From Streptomyces scabiei 87.22 (GTDB lineage: Bacteria; Actinomycetota; Actinomycetes; Streptomycetales; Streptomycetaceae), in NCBI RefSeq assembly GCF_000091305.1, contig NC_013929.1:2976001-3040000 (forward strand): 64,000 bases of DNA, written 5' to 3'. Below the pieces are notes generated by a model. That model was not told the DNA's origin and searched no databases. It saw nothing but the letters and a program-made list of their open reading frames with translations. Positions 50,179 through 57,535 of this stretch are shown here, piece after piece. Both the position numbers and the translations under genes were made by a program. Positions within the stretch are counted from its first letter, which is position 1, and each line of letters opens with the position of its first letter.

Positions 50179-50382
50179 ATGCAGGCCACCGCGTACACGT
50201 ACGACCCCGCCACCCGCACCGGCCAGGTGCTCCTGGACGACGGCACCCCGGTCCCGTTCGGCGCCCCGGCCTTCGACGCGGGCGCGCTGCGGCTGCTGCG
50301 GCCGGGGCAGCGGGTCAGGATCGAGACGGAGGGCGAGGGCGAGGCCCTGCGCATCACCCTGATCACCCTGCAAACGTTCTGA
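50179..50382 (+). CDS. Small OB-fold-like conserved protein
   Basis: A 67-residue protein beginning MQATAYTYDPATRTGQVLLD. The pattern of alternating strands, a GQVLLDDGTPVPF segment and an RPGQRVRIETEGEG segment resemble cold-shock-type small beta-barrels. It lies 9 nt after cofC and is presumably co-transcribed. No known function. It lacks clear RNP motifs, so nucleic acid binding is uncertain. Confidence 0.78.
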   Translation: MQATAYTYDPATRTGQVLLDDGTPVPFGAPAFDAGALRLLRPGQRVRIETEGEGEALRITLITLQTF

Positions 50383-50413
50383 GCCCCGCGGAGTCCGCCC
50401 CGGAACACGCCGC

Positions 50414-50445
50414 GGGCCGGGCTCCATCGGTCAGGAGCCCGGCCC
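50414..50445. terminator. Bidirectional terminator between cofC unit and hupS
   Basis: Perfect 12-bp stem GGGCCGGGCTCC (50414-50425) / GGAGCCCGGCCC (50434-50445), 8-nt loop, between converging genes. Confidence 0.85.
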
Positions 50446-50468
50446 GGCGCGTGTGAGTACCAGGCGCC

Positions 50469-51122
50469 CTATGCCTGGCGTGCGGCGGTCTTCTTGGCGG
50501 TCGTCTTGCGAGCCGTCGACTTCTTGGCCGGGGCCTTCTTGGCCGTGGCCTTCTTCGCCGGCGCCTTCTTCGCGGCGGTCTTCTTGGCGGCCGTCGTCTT
50601 CGACGCCGTGGTCTTCTTCGCGGCGGTCGACTTCGCGGTGGTCTTCTTCGCGGTCGTCTTCTTCGCCGTGGTCTTCTTCGCGGCGGCCGTCGTCTTCTTG
50701 GCGGCGGCCGTGGTGGTCTTGCGGGCGGTCGTCTTCTTGGCCGCGGTCTTCTTCGCCGCCGCCTTCTTGACCGTCGCCGAGGCCCCGCCGCTCAGGCTGC
50801 CCTTGGGCGCCTTCTTGACCGCGACCTCGCCACCGCGGGGCAGCTTCTTCGAGCCGCTGACCAGGTCCTTGAAGCCCTGGCCCGCGCGGAACCGCGGCAC
50901 GGAGGTCTTCTTGACCCGAACCCGCTCACCCGTCTGCGGGTTGCGGGCGTAACGGGCCGGCCGGTCCACCTTCTCGAACGAACCGAAGCCGGTGACCGAG
51001 ACCCGGTCGCCGGCGACGACCGCGCGGACGATGGCGTCCAGAACGGCGTCGACCGCGTCGGCGGCCTGCTGACGCCCGCCGACCTTGTCCGCAATCGCTT
51101 CTACGAGCTGCGCCTTGTTCAC
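50469..51122 (-). CDS. hupS: HU-family nucleoid protein with Lys-rich tail (HupS)
   Basis: DNA-binding protein of 217 residues. An N-terminal HU fold of about 92 residues (MNKAQLVEAIADKVGG, VTGFGSFEKVDRPARYARNP) is joined to a C-terminal tail of KKTTAKK/KKAPAKK repeats resembling histone H1. S. coelicolor HupS has the same composition and compacts spore nucleoids. GTG 51122 follows a good promoter. It terminates at the shared hairpin. Confidence 0.96.
   Translation of the reverse strand: MNKAQLVEAIADKVGGRQQAADAVDAVLDAIVRAVVAGDRVSVTGFGSFEKVDRPARYARNPQTGERVRVKKTSVPRFRAGQGFKDLVSGSKKLPRGGEVAVKKAPKGSLSGGASATVKKAAAKKTAAKKTTARKTTTAAAKKTTAAAKKTTAKKTTAKKTTAKSTAAKKTTASKTTAAKKTAAKKAPAKKATAKKAPAKKSTARKTTAKKTAARQA
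50494..50800 (-). repeat. Tandem Lys/Ala/Thr codon repeats in hupS
   Basis: The DNA of the HupS tail is built of near-tandem AAGAAGACC/GCC units. These encode K-K-T/A repeats, and such DNA is prone to length change by slippage. Confidence 0.7.
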
Positions 51123-51173
51123 GTCTTCCCCTTCGGAGACATCGCCAGAACGAAAGTGTTCAAGCCTTTTCGC

Positions 51174-51202
51174 ACGTTAGGCAGATATATACCGCAAATC
51201 AA
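51174..51202 (-). promoter_or_regulatory. hupS promoter
   Basis: On the minus strand TTGATT (51202-51197) and TAACGT (51179-51174) are separated by 17 nt in an AT-rich patch containing TATATA. The leader would be about 45 nt. Confidence 0.6.
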
Positions 51203-51260
51203 ACACGAAACGGGCTTATCACCCTTGTGCCGCAACGAACTCGGCAGCCACGGACTTCTC

Positions 51261-51491
51261 TCAGCGTTCCTCTGCGGGCATTCGCCCCTCGTCGAGGTCC
51301 GTCGTGAAGCCCTCCAGCCGCCTTGCCGCGTCGGCGAGATCGTGCTTGGCCACGGCCGTAATGACCAGCAGCTTCCGGGTCAGCGCCATGCGTACGCCCT
51401 CCGGGACTTGCAGTGCGCGCACTCTTGCGTGCGCTTCCTTGAGTTGGCCCGCGACCGCCGTATAGAGCTCGAGTTGGCCGTCGTGTTCCAT
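51261..51491 (-). CDS. Conserved 76-residue helical protein
   Basis: A small protein starting MEHDGQLELYTAVAGQLKEA, predicted to be two or three helices with charged faces (RVRALQVPEGVRMALTRKLL). It corresponds to a small conserved gene between hupS and leuCD in Streptomyces. I do not recognise the function. ATG 51491 is preferred over the longer frame that starts at 51608. It ends 138 nt before the hupS start on the same strand. Confidence 0.7.
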   Translation of the reverse strand: MEHDGQLELYTAVAGQLKEAHARVRALQVPEGVRMALTRKLLVITAVAKHDLADAARRLEGFTTDLDEGRMPAEER

Positions 51492-51678
51492 GCACAGATT
51501 GTGCCATCTGGGGCGAGTTGTCGCCTGCGCAGGGGGCAACTGCCGTCTCCCGGAGGCCCGCGGAGCACCTCCGGCCGATGCCGCACGATGGTGCGCGTAC
51601 CCCGGCAATCACCTTTGTAACTAGGGGAGTTGAAACCTTTCTGCACATGACTTCGAAGGTCTCCGAACCCGCACATGC

Positions 51679-51712
51679 AGGTACCCCCAACCGTGCCCGA
51701 TTGGGGGTACCT
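51679..51712 (-). terminator. Hairpin terminator after leuCD
   Basis: Perfect 12-bp stem AGGTACCCCCAA (51679-51690) / TTGGGGGTACCT (51701-51712), 10-nt loop, 67 nt beyond the leuD stop. Confidence 0.75.
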
Positions 51713-51778
51713 GGGGGTGTCGCGGTGGCTGGAATCAGCCGTGCGCGGGCGCCCTCGGGGGCGGCCCGCGCCGGTGGA

Positions 51779-52372
51779 TCAGACCTTCAGCGTCCTCGGC
51801 TTGTACGACGGCCGCTTGGCCTCGTAGGCGGAGATGTCGGCCTCGTTCTGGAGGGTGATGGAGATGTCGTCCAGCCCGTTCAGCAGCCGCCAACGGGAGT
51901 TCTCGTCCAGCTCGAAGGCGGCGGTGATCCCTTCGGCGCGCACCTCGCGGGCCTCCAGGTCGACCGTGATCTCGGCCTCGGGGTCGTTCTCGCTCAGCTC
52001 CTGCAGCGCTTCCACGGTCTTCTGGTCGAGAACCACCGTGAGCAGGCCGTTCTTGAGCGAGTTGCCGCGGAAGATGTCGGCGAAGCGGGAGGAGATCACG
52101 GCCTTGAAGCCGTAGTTCTGCAGCGCCCAGACGGCGTGCTCACGGGAGGAGCCGGTGCCGAAGTCGGGGCCGGCGACCAGGACGGTCGCCCCCTCGCGCT
52201 CGGGGCGGTTGAGGACGAAGTTCTCGTCCTTGCGCCACGCCTCGAACAGTCCGTCCTCGAAACCGTCCCTGGTGACCTTCTTGAGCCAGTGGGCGGGGAT
52301 GATCTGGTCGGTGTCGACGTTGCTGCGGCGCAGCGGGACGGCCCGGCCGGTGTGGGTGGTGAATGCTTCCAT
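51779..52372 (-). CDS. leuD: 3-isopropylmalate dehydratase small subunit
   Basis: Small subunit of isopropylmalate isomerase in leucine biosynthesis, 197 residues. The swivel domain has [15 protein letters not shown] and the substrate-binding [17 protein letters not shown]. It follows leuC by 6 nt and ends with a hairpin. Confidence 0.97.
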   Translation of the reverse strand: MEAFTTHTGRAVPLRRSNVDTDQIIPAHWLKKVTRDGFEDGLFEAWRKDENFVLNRPEREGATVLVAGPDFGTGSSREHAVWALQNYGFKAVISSRFADIFRGNSLKNGLLTVVLDQKTVEALQELSENDPEAEITVDLEAREVRAEGITAAFELDENSRWRLLNGLDDISITLQNEADISAYEAKRPSYKPRTLKV

Positions 52373-52378
52373 GGCTGT

Positions 52379-53797
52379 TCAGACTCCAGCGGGGGCGTCG
52401 GTCAGGTCGGCGGGCGAGGCCAGGTGGCCCAGTACGGCGGTGGCGGCCGCGACCTGCGGCGACACCAGGTGCGTACGGCCGCCCTTGCCCTGCCGGCCCT
52501 CGAAGTTGCGGTTGGAGGTGGACGCGGAGCGCTCACCGGGGGCCAGCTGGTCCGGGTTCATGCCCAGACACATCGAGCAGCCCGCGTGCCGCCACTCGGC
52601 ACCGGCCTCCTTGAAGACCACGTCCAGCCCCTCGGAGACGGCCTGCAGACCGACCCGCGCGGAGCCGGGGACGACCAGCATCCGTACGCCGTCGGCGACT
52701 TTGCGGCCCTTGACCAGCTCGGCGGCGGCGCGCAGGTCCTCGATGCGGCCGTTGGTGCACGAACCTACGAAGACAGTGTCCACGTTGATGGACTTCAGCG
52801 GCTGGCCGGCCTCCAACCCCATGTACTCCAGGGCCTTTTCGGCGGCGAGGCGCTCCGATGCGTCCTCGTACGAGGCCGGGTCGGGGACCGACGCCGAAAG
52901 CGGCGCGCCCTGGCCGGGGTTGGTGCCCCAGGTGACGAACGGCGACAGGGAGGCGCCGTCGATGACCACCTCGGCGTCGAACTCGGCGTCCTCGTCCGTC
53001 CTCAGCGTCTTCCAGTACGCGACGGCCGCGTCCCAGTCCTCGCCCTCGGGGGCGTGCGGACGGCCCTTGAGGTAGTCGAAGGTGGTCTGGTCGGGGGCGA
53101 TCATGCCCGCGCGGGCGCCGGCCTCGATCGACATGTTGCAGATGGTCATGCGGGCCTCCATCGAGAGCTTCTCGATGGCGGGGCCCCGGTACTCCAGGAC
53201 GTAGCCCTGGCCGCCGCCCGTACCGATCTTGGCGATGATCGCCAGGATCAGGTCCTTGGCGGTGACGCCCTCGGCCAGCTCGCCCTCGACCGTGATCGCC
53301 ATGGTCTTGGGGCGCACCAGCGGCAGCGTCTGCGTGGCCAGCACGTGCTCCACCTGGGAGGTGCCGATGCCGAACGCCAGACCGCCGAAGGCACCGTGCG
53401 TGGAGGTGTGGGAGTCGCCGCAGACGACCGTCATGCCGGGCTGGGTCAGACCCAGCTGCGGGCCGACGACATGCACGACACCCTGCTCGACGTCGCCCAG
53501 CGGGTGCAGACGCACACCGAACTCGGCGGCGTTCGCGCGCAGCGTCTCCAGCTGGACGCGGGAGACCGGGTCCGCGATGGGCTTGTCGATGTCGAGGGTG
53601 GGGGTGTTGTGGTCCTCGGTCGCGATGGTCAGGTCGAGCCGGCGAACCTTCCGCCCGCTCTTGCGGAGACCGTCGAAGGCCTGGGGGCTGGTCACCTCGT
53701 GCAGCAGGTGCAAGTCGATGAAGAGGAGGTCGGGCTCGCCCTCGGCGCGCCGGACGACGTGGTCGTCCCAGACCTTCTCCGCGAGTGTCCTACCCAT
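52379..53797 (-). CDS. leuC: 3-isopropylmalate dehydratase large subunit
   Basis: Iron-sulfur aconitase-family subunit, 472 residues. The [4Fe-4S] cysteines appear in FVGSCTNGR and in [26 protein letters not shown] and the [11 protein letters not shown] region are also present. ATG 53797 gives [13 protein letters not shown]; 13 further open codons upstream are not family-like. Divergent from ndgR, whose product is known to activate leuCD in S. coelicolor. Confidence 0.97.
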   Translation of the reverse strand: MGRTLAEKVWDDHVVRRAEGEPDLLFIDLHLLHEVTSPQAFDGLRKSGRKVRRLDLTIATEDHNTPTLDIDKPIADPVSRVQLETLRANAAEFGVRLHPLGDVEQGVVHVVGPQLGLTQPGMTVVCGDSHTSTHGAFGGLAFGIGTSQVEHVLATQTLPLVRPKTMAITVEGELAEGVTAKDLILAIIAKIGTGGGQGYVLEYRGPAIEKLSMEARMTICNMSIEAGARAGMIAPDQTTFDYLKGRPHAPEGEDWDAAVAYWKTLRTDEDAEFDAEVVIDGASLSPFVTWGTNPGQGAPLSASVPDPASYEDASERLAAEKALEYMGLEAGQPLKSINVDTVFVGSCTNGRIEDLRAAAELVKGRKVADGVRMLVVPGSARVGLQAVSEGLDVVFKEAGAEWRHAGCSMCLGMNPDQLAPGERSASTSNRNFEGRQGKGGRTHLVSPQVAAATAVLGHLASPADLTDAPAGV

Positions 53798-53962
53798 CGC
53801 TTTCCCTCCGGCCGGCGCGGCAGCGCGTCGGCCCAACTAGAGATATCGGAGGTGGCGAGCGCGCGAATCCCCTCGTGGCGCGCGCCGGCCGCCGGGCTCG
53901 TCGGTCCGCGAGCCGTTGTTGTTCTGCTTCCAGAGTGGCAAGGTCCACGCGAAATTGAACTT

Positions 53963-53983
53963 GCGTTTCACAGAGTGAGACGC
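53963..53983. promoter_or_regulatory. Candidate NdgR operator between leuC and ndgR
   Basis: GCGTTTCAC (53963-53971) and GTGAGACGC (53975-53983) form a near-perfect inverted repeat with a 3-nt centre and one mismatch, in the divergent promoter region, 13 nt before the ndgR ATG. NdgR-type regulators bind this region in S. coelicolor. Confidence 0.6.
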
Positions 53984-53995
53984 GAGTATCGTTGC

Positions 53996-54712
53996 ATGGA
54001 CAACAGTAGCGGCGTCGGCGTTCTGGACAAGGCGGCCCTGGTCCTGAGCGCTCTGGAGTCCGGTCCGGCCACCCTCGCGGGTCTGGTCGGCGCCACGGGA
54101 CTCGCACGGCCCACGGCCCACCGCCTGGCCGTGGCTCTGGAACACCACCGCATGGTGGCACGCGACATGCAGGGCCGTTTCATCCTCGGCCCCCGGCTGG
54201 CCGAGCTGGCCGCGGCCGCCGGCGAGGACCGCCTCCTCGCGACGGCGGGCCCGGTGCTCACGCACCTGCGCGACATCACGGGCGAGAGCGCGCAGCTCTA
54301 TCGCCGGCAGGGCGACATGCGTATCTGTGTCGCCGCCGCGGAGCGGCTCTCCGGCCTGCGGGACACGGTCCCGGTGGGCTCGACCCTCACGATGAAGGCC
54401 GGTTCGTCGGCGCAGATCCTGATGGCCTGGGAGGAGCCGGAGCGGCTGCACCGCGGGCTGCAGGGCGCCCGTTTCACGGCCACCGCCCTCTCTGGCGTAC
54501 GGCGCCGGGGCTGGGCCCAGTCCATCGGCGAGCGCGAGCCGGGCGTCGCCTCGGTCTCCGCGCCCGTGCGGGGCCCGTCGAACCGCGTGGTGGCGGCCGT
54601 CTCCGTCTCCGGCCCCATCGAGCGCCTCACCCGCCACCCCGGCCGTATGCACGCCCAGGCGGTGATCGACGCCGCGGGCCGCCTCTCGGAGGCCCTGCGC
54701 CGCACCGGCTGA
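53996..54712 (+). CDS. ndgR: IclR-family regulator NdgR
   Basis: IclR-type transcription factor of 238 residues, the same length as S. coelicolor NdgR. The N-terminal winged helix is ATLAGLVGATGLARPTAHRL (in part). The C-terminal effector domain has YRRQGDMRICVAAAERLSG, TLTMKAGSSAQILMAW and VSAPVRGPSNRVVAAVSVSG. NdgR links amino-acid availability to leucine synthesis and antibiotic production. ATG 53996 lies only 13 nt from the operator, so it probably represses itself. A strong terminator follows. Confidence 0.95.
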   Translation: MDNSSGVGVLDKAALVLSALESGPATLAGLVGATGLARPTAHRLAVALEHHRMVARDMQGRFILGPRLAELAAAAGEDRLLATAGPVLTHLRDITGESAQLYRRQGDMRICVAAAERLSGLRDTVPVGSTLTMKAGSSAQILMAWEEPERLHRGLQGARFTATALSGVRRRGWAQSIGEREPGVASVSAPVRGPSNRVVAAVSVSGPIERLTRHPGRMHAQAVIDAAGRLSEALRRTG

Positions 54713-54736
54713 TCCACCCGCCCGTCCGACCATGGG

Positions 54737-54770
54737 AAAAGGCCTGCCTCAACGCCGCGGCAGGCCTTTT
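54737..54770 (+). terminator. Intrinsic terminator after ndgR
   Basis: Perfect 12-bp stem AAAAGGCCTGCC (54737-54748) / GGCAGGCCTTTT (54759-54770), 10-nt loop, ending in T residues; symmetrical, so it can also end the converging DUF4188 gene. Confidence 0.88.
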
Positions 54771-54795
54771 CGCATGGGGCGACAGCAACCGCCCC

Positions 54796-55305
54796 CTAGG
54801 CACTGGCCCCCCGCCGGTGGGCGAACCGCTCCTTCGCGGACCGCCCCCGCGCCTCGATCGGCAGCACCCCCGTGGCCGCCGCCAGGCCGAACGCGGGCAT
54901 GTCGGCGTAGATCGACTCGTACGAGCCCGCCGACACCACGTACGTCTCGTGCCACAGGCCCACGTGCTGCCGGGCCTTCCCCTTGCGCTCCTTGCGGTTC
55001 AGCGCCGCCCACGCCACCCGGTGGAACGCGTCGGGCGCGTGCGCGTAGGCGTAGAGCTTCTCCTTGGACTCCCAGTACTGGACGACGTAGTACGTCCGCG
55101 GCGAGGCCGTCAGCAGCACGGCGTTCAGCAGCCCCCGCTCGGGGTCCTTCCGCAGCTCGCGCAGCATCCGCGGCATCGCGGTCAGCACGGGCATCCAGTG
55201 GTGCACGGCCCAGAAGTGGTTGATCCGCGTGCCGATCAGCAGGACCACCACCTCGCCCTCGGCCGCCGCGGTGGTACGGCCGGGCACGACCCGCTTTCCG
55301 AACAT
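54796..55305 (-). CDS. DUF4188-family protein (monooxygenase-like)
   Basis: A 169-residue protein of the DUF4188 group, which resembles heme- or antibiotic-monooxygenase-type ferredoxin-like folds. Segments seen are VVLLIGTRINHFWAVHHW, RTYYVVQYWESKEKLYAYAH and HVGLWHETYVVSAGSYESIY. ATG 55305 has GGGGGAG upstream. It is divergent from a MerR-type gene and probably its regulatory target. Reaction unknown. Confidence 0.85.
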   Translation of the reverse strand: MFGKRVVPGRTTAAAEGEVVVLLIGTRINHFWAVHHWMPVLTAMPRMLRELRKDPERGLLNAVLLTASPRTYYVVQYWESKEKLYAYAHAPDAFHRVAWAALNRKERKGKARQHVGLWHETYVVSAGSYESIYADMPAFGLAAATGVLPIEARGRSAKERFAHRRGASA

Positions 55306-55328
55306 GACTCCCCCTGGTTGGTGAGCGG

Positions 55329-55358
55329 CACTATCCGAACTCTCGTGCTTGGATAGTG
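55329..55358. promoter_or_regulatory. Perfect palindrome in the DUF4188/MerR divergent promoter
   Basis: CACTATCC (55329-55336) and GGATAGTG (55351-55358) are exact complements with a 14-nt centre, in the 81-nt gap between the divergent starts. MerR proteins bind such dyads inside promoters. Confidence 0.65.
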
Positions 55359-55386
55359 ACACTTCCCAAGGAGAGGCGCAAGAGAG

Positions 55387-56031
55387 ATGCGGCTGGCGGA
55401 GCTGAGCGAGCGCAGCGGGGTGTCCCCGGCGACGATCAAGTACTACCTGCGTGAGGGGCTGTTGCCGCCGGGCCGCCAGGTCAACGCGACGACGGCGGAG
55501 TACGACGAGGAGCATGTGCGCCGGCTGCGGCTGGTGCGGGCCCTGATCCAGGTGGGCAAGGTGCCGGTGGCCAACGCCCGGGAGGTGCTCCGGCACGTGG
55601 ACGACGAGTCGCTCGGCCGCACGATCCGCCTCGGCGCGGCCCTGTGGGCGCTGCCGCAGACCCCCGGCCCGGACGAGGAGGACCCGGTCACCGTCGCCGC
55701 GAGGGCCGAGGTGGACCGGCTGCTGCGGACGCTGGGCTGGGAGTCGGCGCGGGAGACCGGCTCCCTCTCCCCCGCCCACCGTTCGCTGGTGGCACTGGTG
55801 GCGACGCTGCTGCGGCTCGGCCTTCCCTGCGGCGCCGAACAGATGGCCCCGTACGCGGAGTTGATGCATCAGGCGGCCGTCAGGGACCTGGATCACATGG
55901 AGAGCTACGCGTCCGACACCGAGATGGTGGAGGTGGCGGTGTCGTCGGCGGTGCTCTTCGAGCCGGTGCTGCGTTTCCTGCACCGCCTCGCCCAGGAGGA
56001 GGAGTCGGCCCGGCGATACGGCTTCGAGTAG
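55387..56031 (+). CDS. MerR-family transcriptional regulator
   Basis: A 214-residue MerR-type regulator. The N-terminal HTH is MRLAELSERSGVSPATIKYY, followed by the wing LREGLLPPGRQVNATTAEYD and a helix with HVRRLRLVRALIQVG. The effector domain lacks the conserved Cys of metal sensors, so a small organic or redox signal is more likely. ATG 55387 has AAGGAGAGG upstream. It probably controls itself and the divergent DUF4188 gene through the dyad between them. Confidence 0.9.
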   Translation: MRLAELSERSGVSPATIKYYLREGLLPPGRQVNATTAEYDEEHVRRLRLVRALIQVGKVPVANAREVLRHVDDESLGRTIRLGAALWALPQTPGPDEEDPVTVAARAEVDRLLRTLGWESARETGSLSPAHRSLVALVATLLRLGLPCGAEQMAPYAELMHQAAVRDLDHMESYASDTEMVEVAVSSAVLFEPVLRFLHRLAQEEESARRYGFE

Positions 56032-56045
56032 CCGGGGCACACGAC

Positions 56046-56075
56046 GAAGGCCCTCCACCGGAGTGGAGGGCCTTC
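56046..56075. terminator. Bidirectional terminator between the MerR gene and the tRNA cluster
   Basis: Perfect 13-bp stem GAAGGCCCTCCAC (56046-56058) / GTGGAGGGCCTTC (56063-56075), CGGA loop. Confidence 0.88.
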
Positions 56076-56083
56076 ATGGAACG

Positions 56084-56156
56084 TACCCCCGACCGGATTC
56101 GAACCGGCGCTACCGCCTTGAGAGGGCGGCGTGCTAGGCCGCTACACAACGGGGGC
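56084..56156 (-). tRNA. tRNA-Glu (CTC), copy 1
   Basis: 73-nt cloverleaf on the minus strand. Acceptor GCCCCCG pairs with CGGGGGT, the anticodon loop is CTCTCAA (anticodon CTC, reading GAG), and the T arm contains GGTTCGAATCC. No CCA is encoded. Confidence 0.95.
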
Positions 56157-56202
56157 CCTAGCGATCCTGCAGGCGTTCACATTACAACGCCGCAGGTCCG
56201 AG

Positions 56203-56274
56203 CTGGTCTACCTGGACTCGAACCAAGAATGACGGTACCAGAAACCGTAGTGTTGCCAATTACACCATAGACCA
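56203..56274 (-). tRNA. tRNA-Gln (CTG), copy 1
   Basis: 72-nt cloverleaf on the minus strand. Acceptor TGGTCTA pairs with TAGACCA, anticodon stem ACGGT/ACCGT with loop TTCTGGT (anticodon CTG, reading CAG), T arm GGTTCGAGTCC. Confidence 0.94.
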
Positions 56275-56295
56275 ATAAGGTTGAGACCTTTTGCG

Positions 56296-56368
56296 TACCC
56301 CCGACCGGATTCGAACCGGCGCTACCGCCTTGAGAGGGCGGCGTGCTAGGCCGCTACACAACGGGGGC
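56296..56368 (-). tRNA. tRNA-Glu (CTC), copy 2
   Basis: 73 nt, identical in sequence to copy 1 (56084-56156). The 15 nt just upstream of the 5' end (plus-strand CCTAGCGATCCTGCA) are also identical, showing recent duplication. Confidence 0.95.
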
Positions 56369-56430
56369 CCTAGCGATCCTGCATCGACAGTGGCGGGAGC
56401 TACCCTGACCACCTTCGCGGGAAGGATCTG

Positions 56431-56503
56431 TACCCCCGACCGGATTCGAACCGGCGCTACTGCCTTGAGAGGGCAGCGTGCTAGGCCGCTACACAACGGG
56501 GGC
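56431..56503 (-). tRNA. tRNA-Glu (CTC), copy 3 (variant anticodon stem)
   Basis: 73 nt. It differs from the other two by compensatory bases in the anticodon stem (GCTGCC/GGCAGT instead of GCCGCC/GGCGGT). The CTC anticodon is unchanged. Confidence 0.94.
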
Positions 56504-56545
56504 TTTGCGGATCTGATCTCCGCGTCCGCAGATGAGCTCTGCGAG

Positions 56546-56617
56546 CTGGCCTACCTGGACTCGAACCAAGACTAACTGAACCAGAATCAGTCGTGCTGCC
56601 AATTACACCATAGGCCA
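56546..56617 (-). tRNA. tRNA-Gln (CTG), copy 2
   Basis: 72 nt. Acceptor TGGCCTA/TAGGCCA; anticodon stem ACTGA/TCAGT with loop TTCTGGT. It has the same anticodon as copy 1 but several stem differences. It is the first tRNA in transcription order (Gln-Glu-Glu-Gln-Glu). Confidence 0.93.
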
Positions 56618-56707
56618 CTGGAACGCGAGCCCCTGTGGGGATCTTGTTCTAGTTCGCTCCGTCGGTTCCGGCCTTTCGGCCCGCTCCCCGGCGGCGCAGG
56701 AAGAACA

Positions 56708-57439
56708 TTACCCGAAGGTGGACGGCGCTCCAAAACGGGTATCCGAGCCGAGGATCGCGGGGAGTTCGGCGAGGGTGGCGATCCGGTGGGGCCCGACGGG
56801 CGGGTCGACGGTCGCGTACAGACCGCCGCGGTCGATCCAGACCGACAGCAGACCGGCGTCGGCCGCGCCCCTGCCGTCGATCTCGGGGTGGTCGCCGACG
56901 TAGGCGACCTCGTGCGGAGGCAGCTCCAGGGCCTCGCAGGCCACGTGGAACGCCTCGGCGGCCGGTTTGTGGACGCCCAGCTGCTCGGCGCAGAGCACCG
57001 TCTCGAAGCGGTCCCACACCCCGAGCGCGCGCAGCTTGCGCTCCTGGACGGGGAGGCTGGAGTTGGACAGCACCGCGTGCCGGTGGCTGGCGGCGAGCGC
57101 GTCCAGGACGGGCACGACGTCCGGGAAGAGGGACCAGGCCCGCTCGTAGTGGGCGATGTAGCGCTCGAACCAGGCGTCGGCCTCGGCGTCGCTGAGCGGC
57201 TGCCCGTGGAAGTCCCGTACCCGGTCCCGGCGGGTGGACTCCCAGTCGCCCTCGCCCGCCGCGTACCGCCGCCAGTGCAGGCTGGTCAGTTCGCGCCAGC
57301 GGGTCAGGGCCTCCTCGACGGAGCCGTGGCCGAGCGTCAGGCCCTCGGCGGCGAGATGGTCCCGCATGCCGGCCCGGTCGGCCGCGGTGTAGTCGAAAAG
57401 GGTGTCGTCGACGTCCCAGAGCACCGCCTTGATTTCCAT
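56708..57439 (-). CDS. HAD-family hydrolase (phosphatase)
   Basis: A 243-residue haloacid dehalogenase-type phosphatase. Motif I is VLWDVDDTLFDYTAADR with the nucleophile Asp, motif II lies in AVLSNSS, and motif IV is YVGDHPEIDGRGAADAG. The substrate cannot be deduced. ATG 57439 is chosen by the motif I position. It runs toward the tRNA cluster, 90 nt from the tRNA-Gln gene. Confidence 0.9.
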   Translation of the reverse strand: MEIKAVLWDVDDTLFDYTAADRAGMRDHLAAEGLTLGHGSVEEALTRWRELTSLHWRRYAAGEGDWESTRRDRVRDFHGQPLSDAEADAWFERYIAHYERAWSLFPDVVPVLDALAASHRHAVLSNSSLPVQERKLRALGVWDRFETVLCAEQLGVHKPAAEAFHVACEALELPPHEVAYVGDHPEIDGRGAADAGLLSVWIDRGGLYATVDPPVGPHRIATLAELPAILGSDTRFGAPSTFG

Positions 57440-57486
57440 GATCCGACGGTAGCCGCAGGCCGGCCGTCCTGTCCCCGGGACGGAAC

Positions 57487-57529
57487 GACGAAGGGGCGGC
57501 ACCCGGGGTCCGGGTGCCGCCCCTTCGTC
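57487..57529. terminator. Very strong hairpin terminator after gltX
   Basis: Perfect 19-bp stem (57487-57505 with 57511-57529) and 5-nt loop. The arms are GACGAAGGGGCGGCACCCG and its complement. It lies 7 nt past the gltX stop. Confidence 0.9.
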
Positions 57530-57535
57530 ACGCCG

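Noticed and set aside
51518..53995. Open plus-strand frame preceding ndgR
   Set aside because: Runs antisense through leuD and leuC; NdgR itself starts at 53996 with a family-like N-terminus of known length.
56084..56617. CRISPR-like repeated units
   Set aside because: The repeated blocks fold as complete tRNAs with Glu and Gln anticodons.
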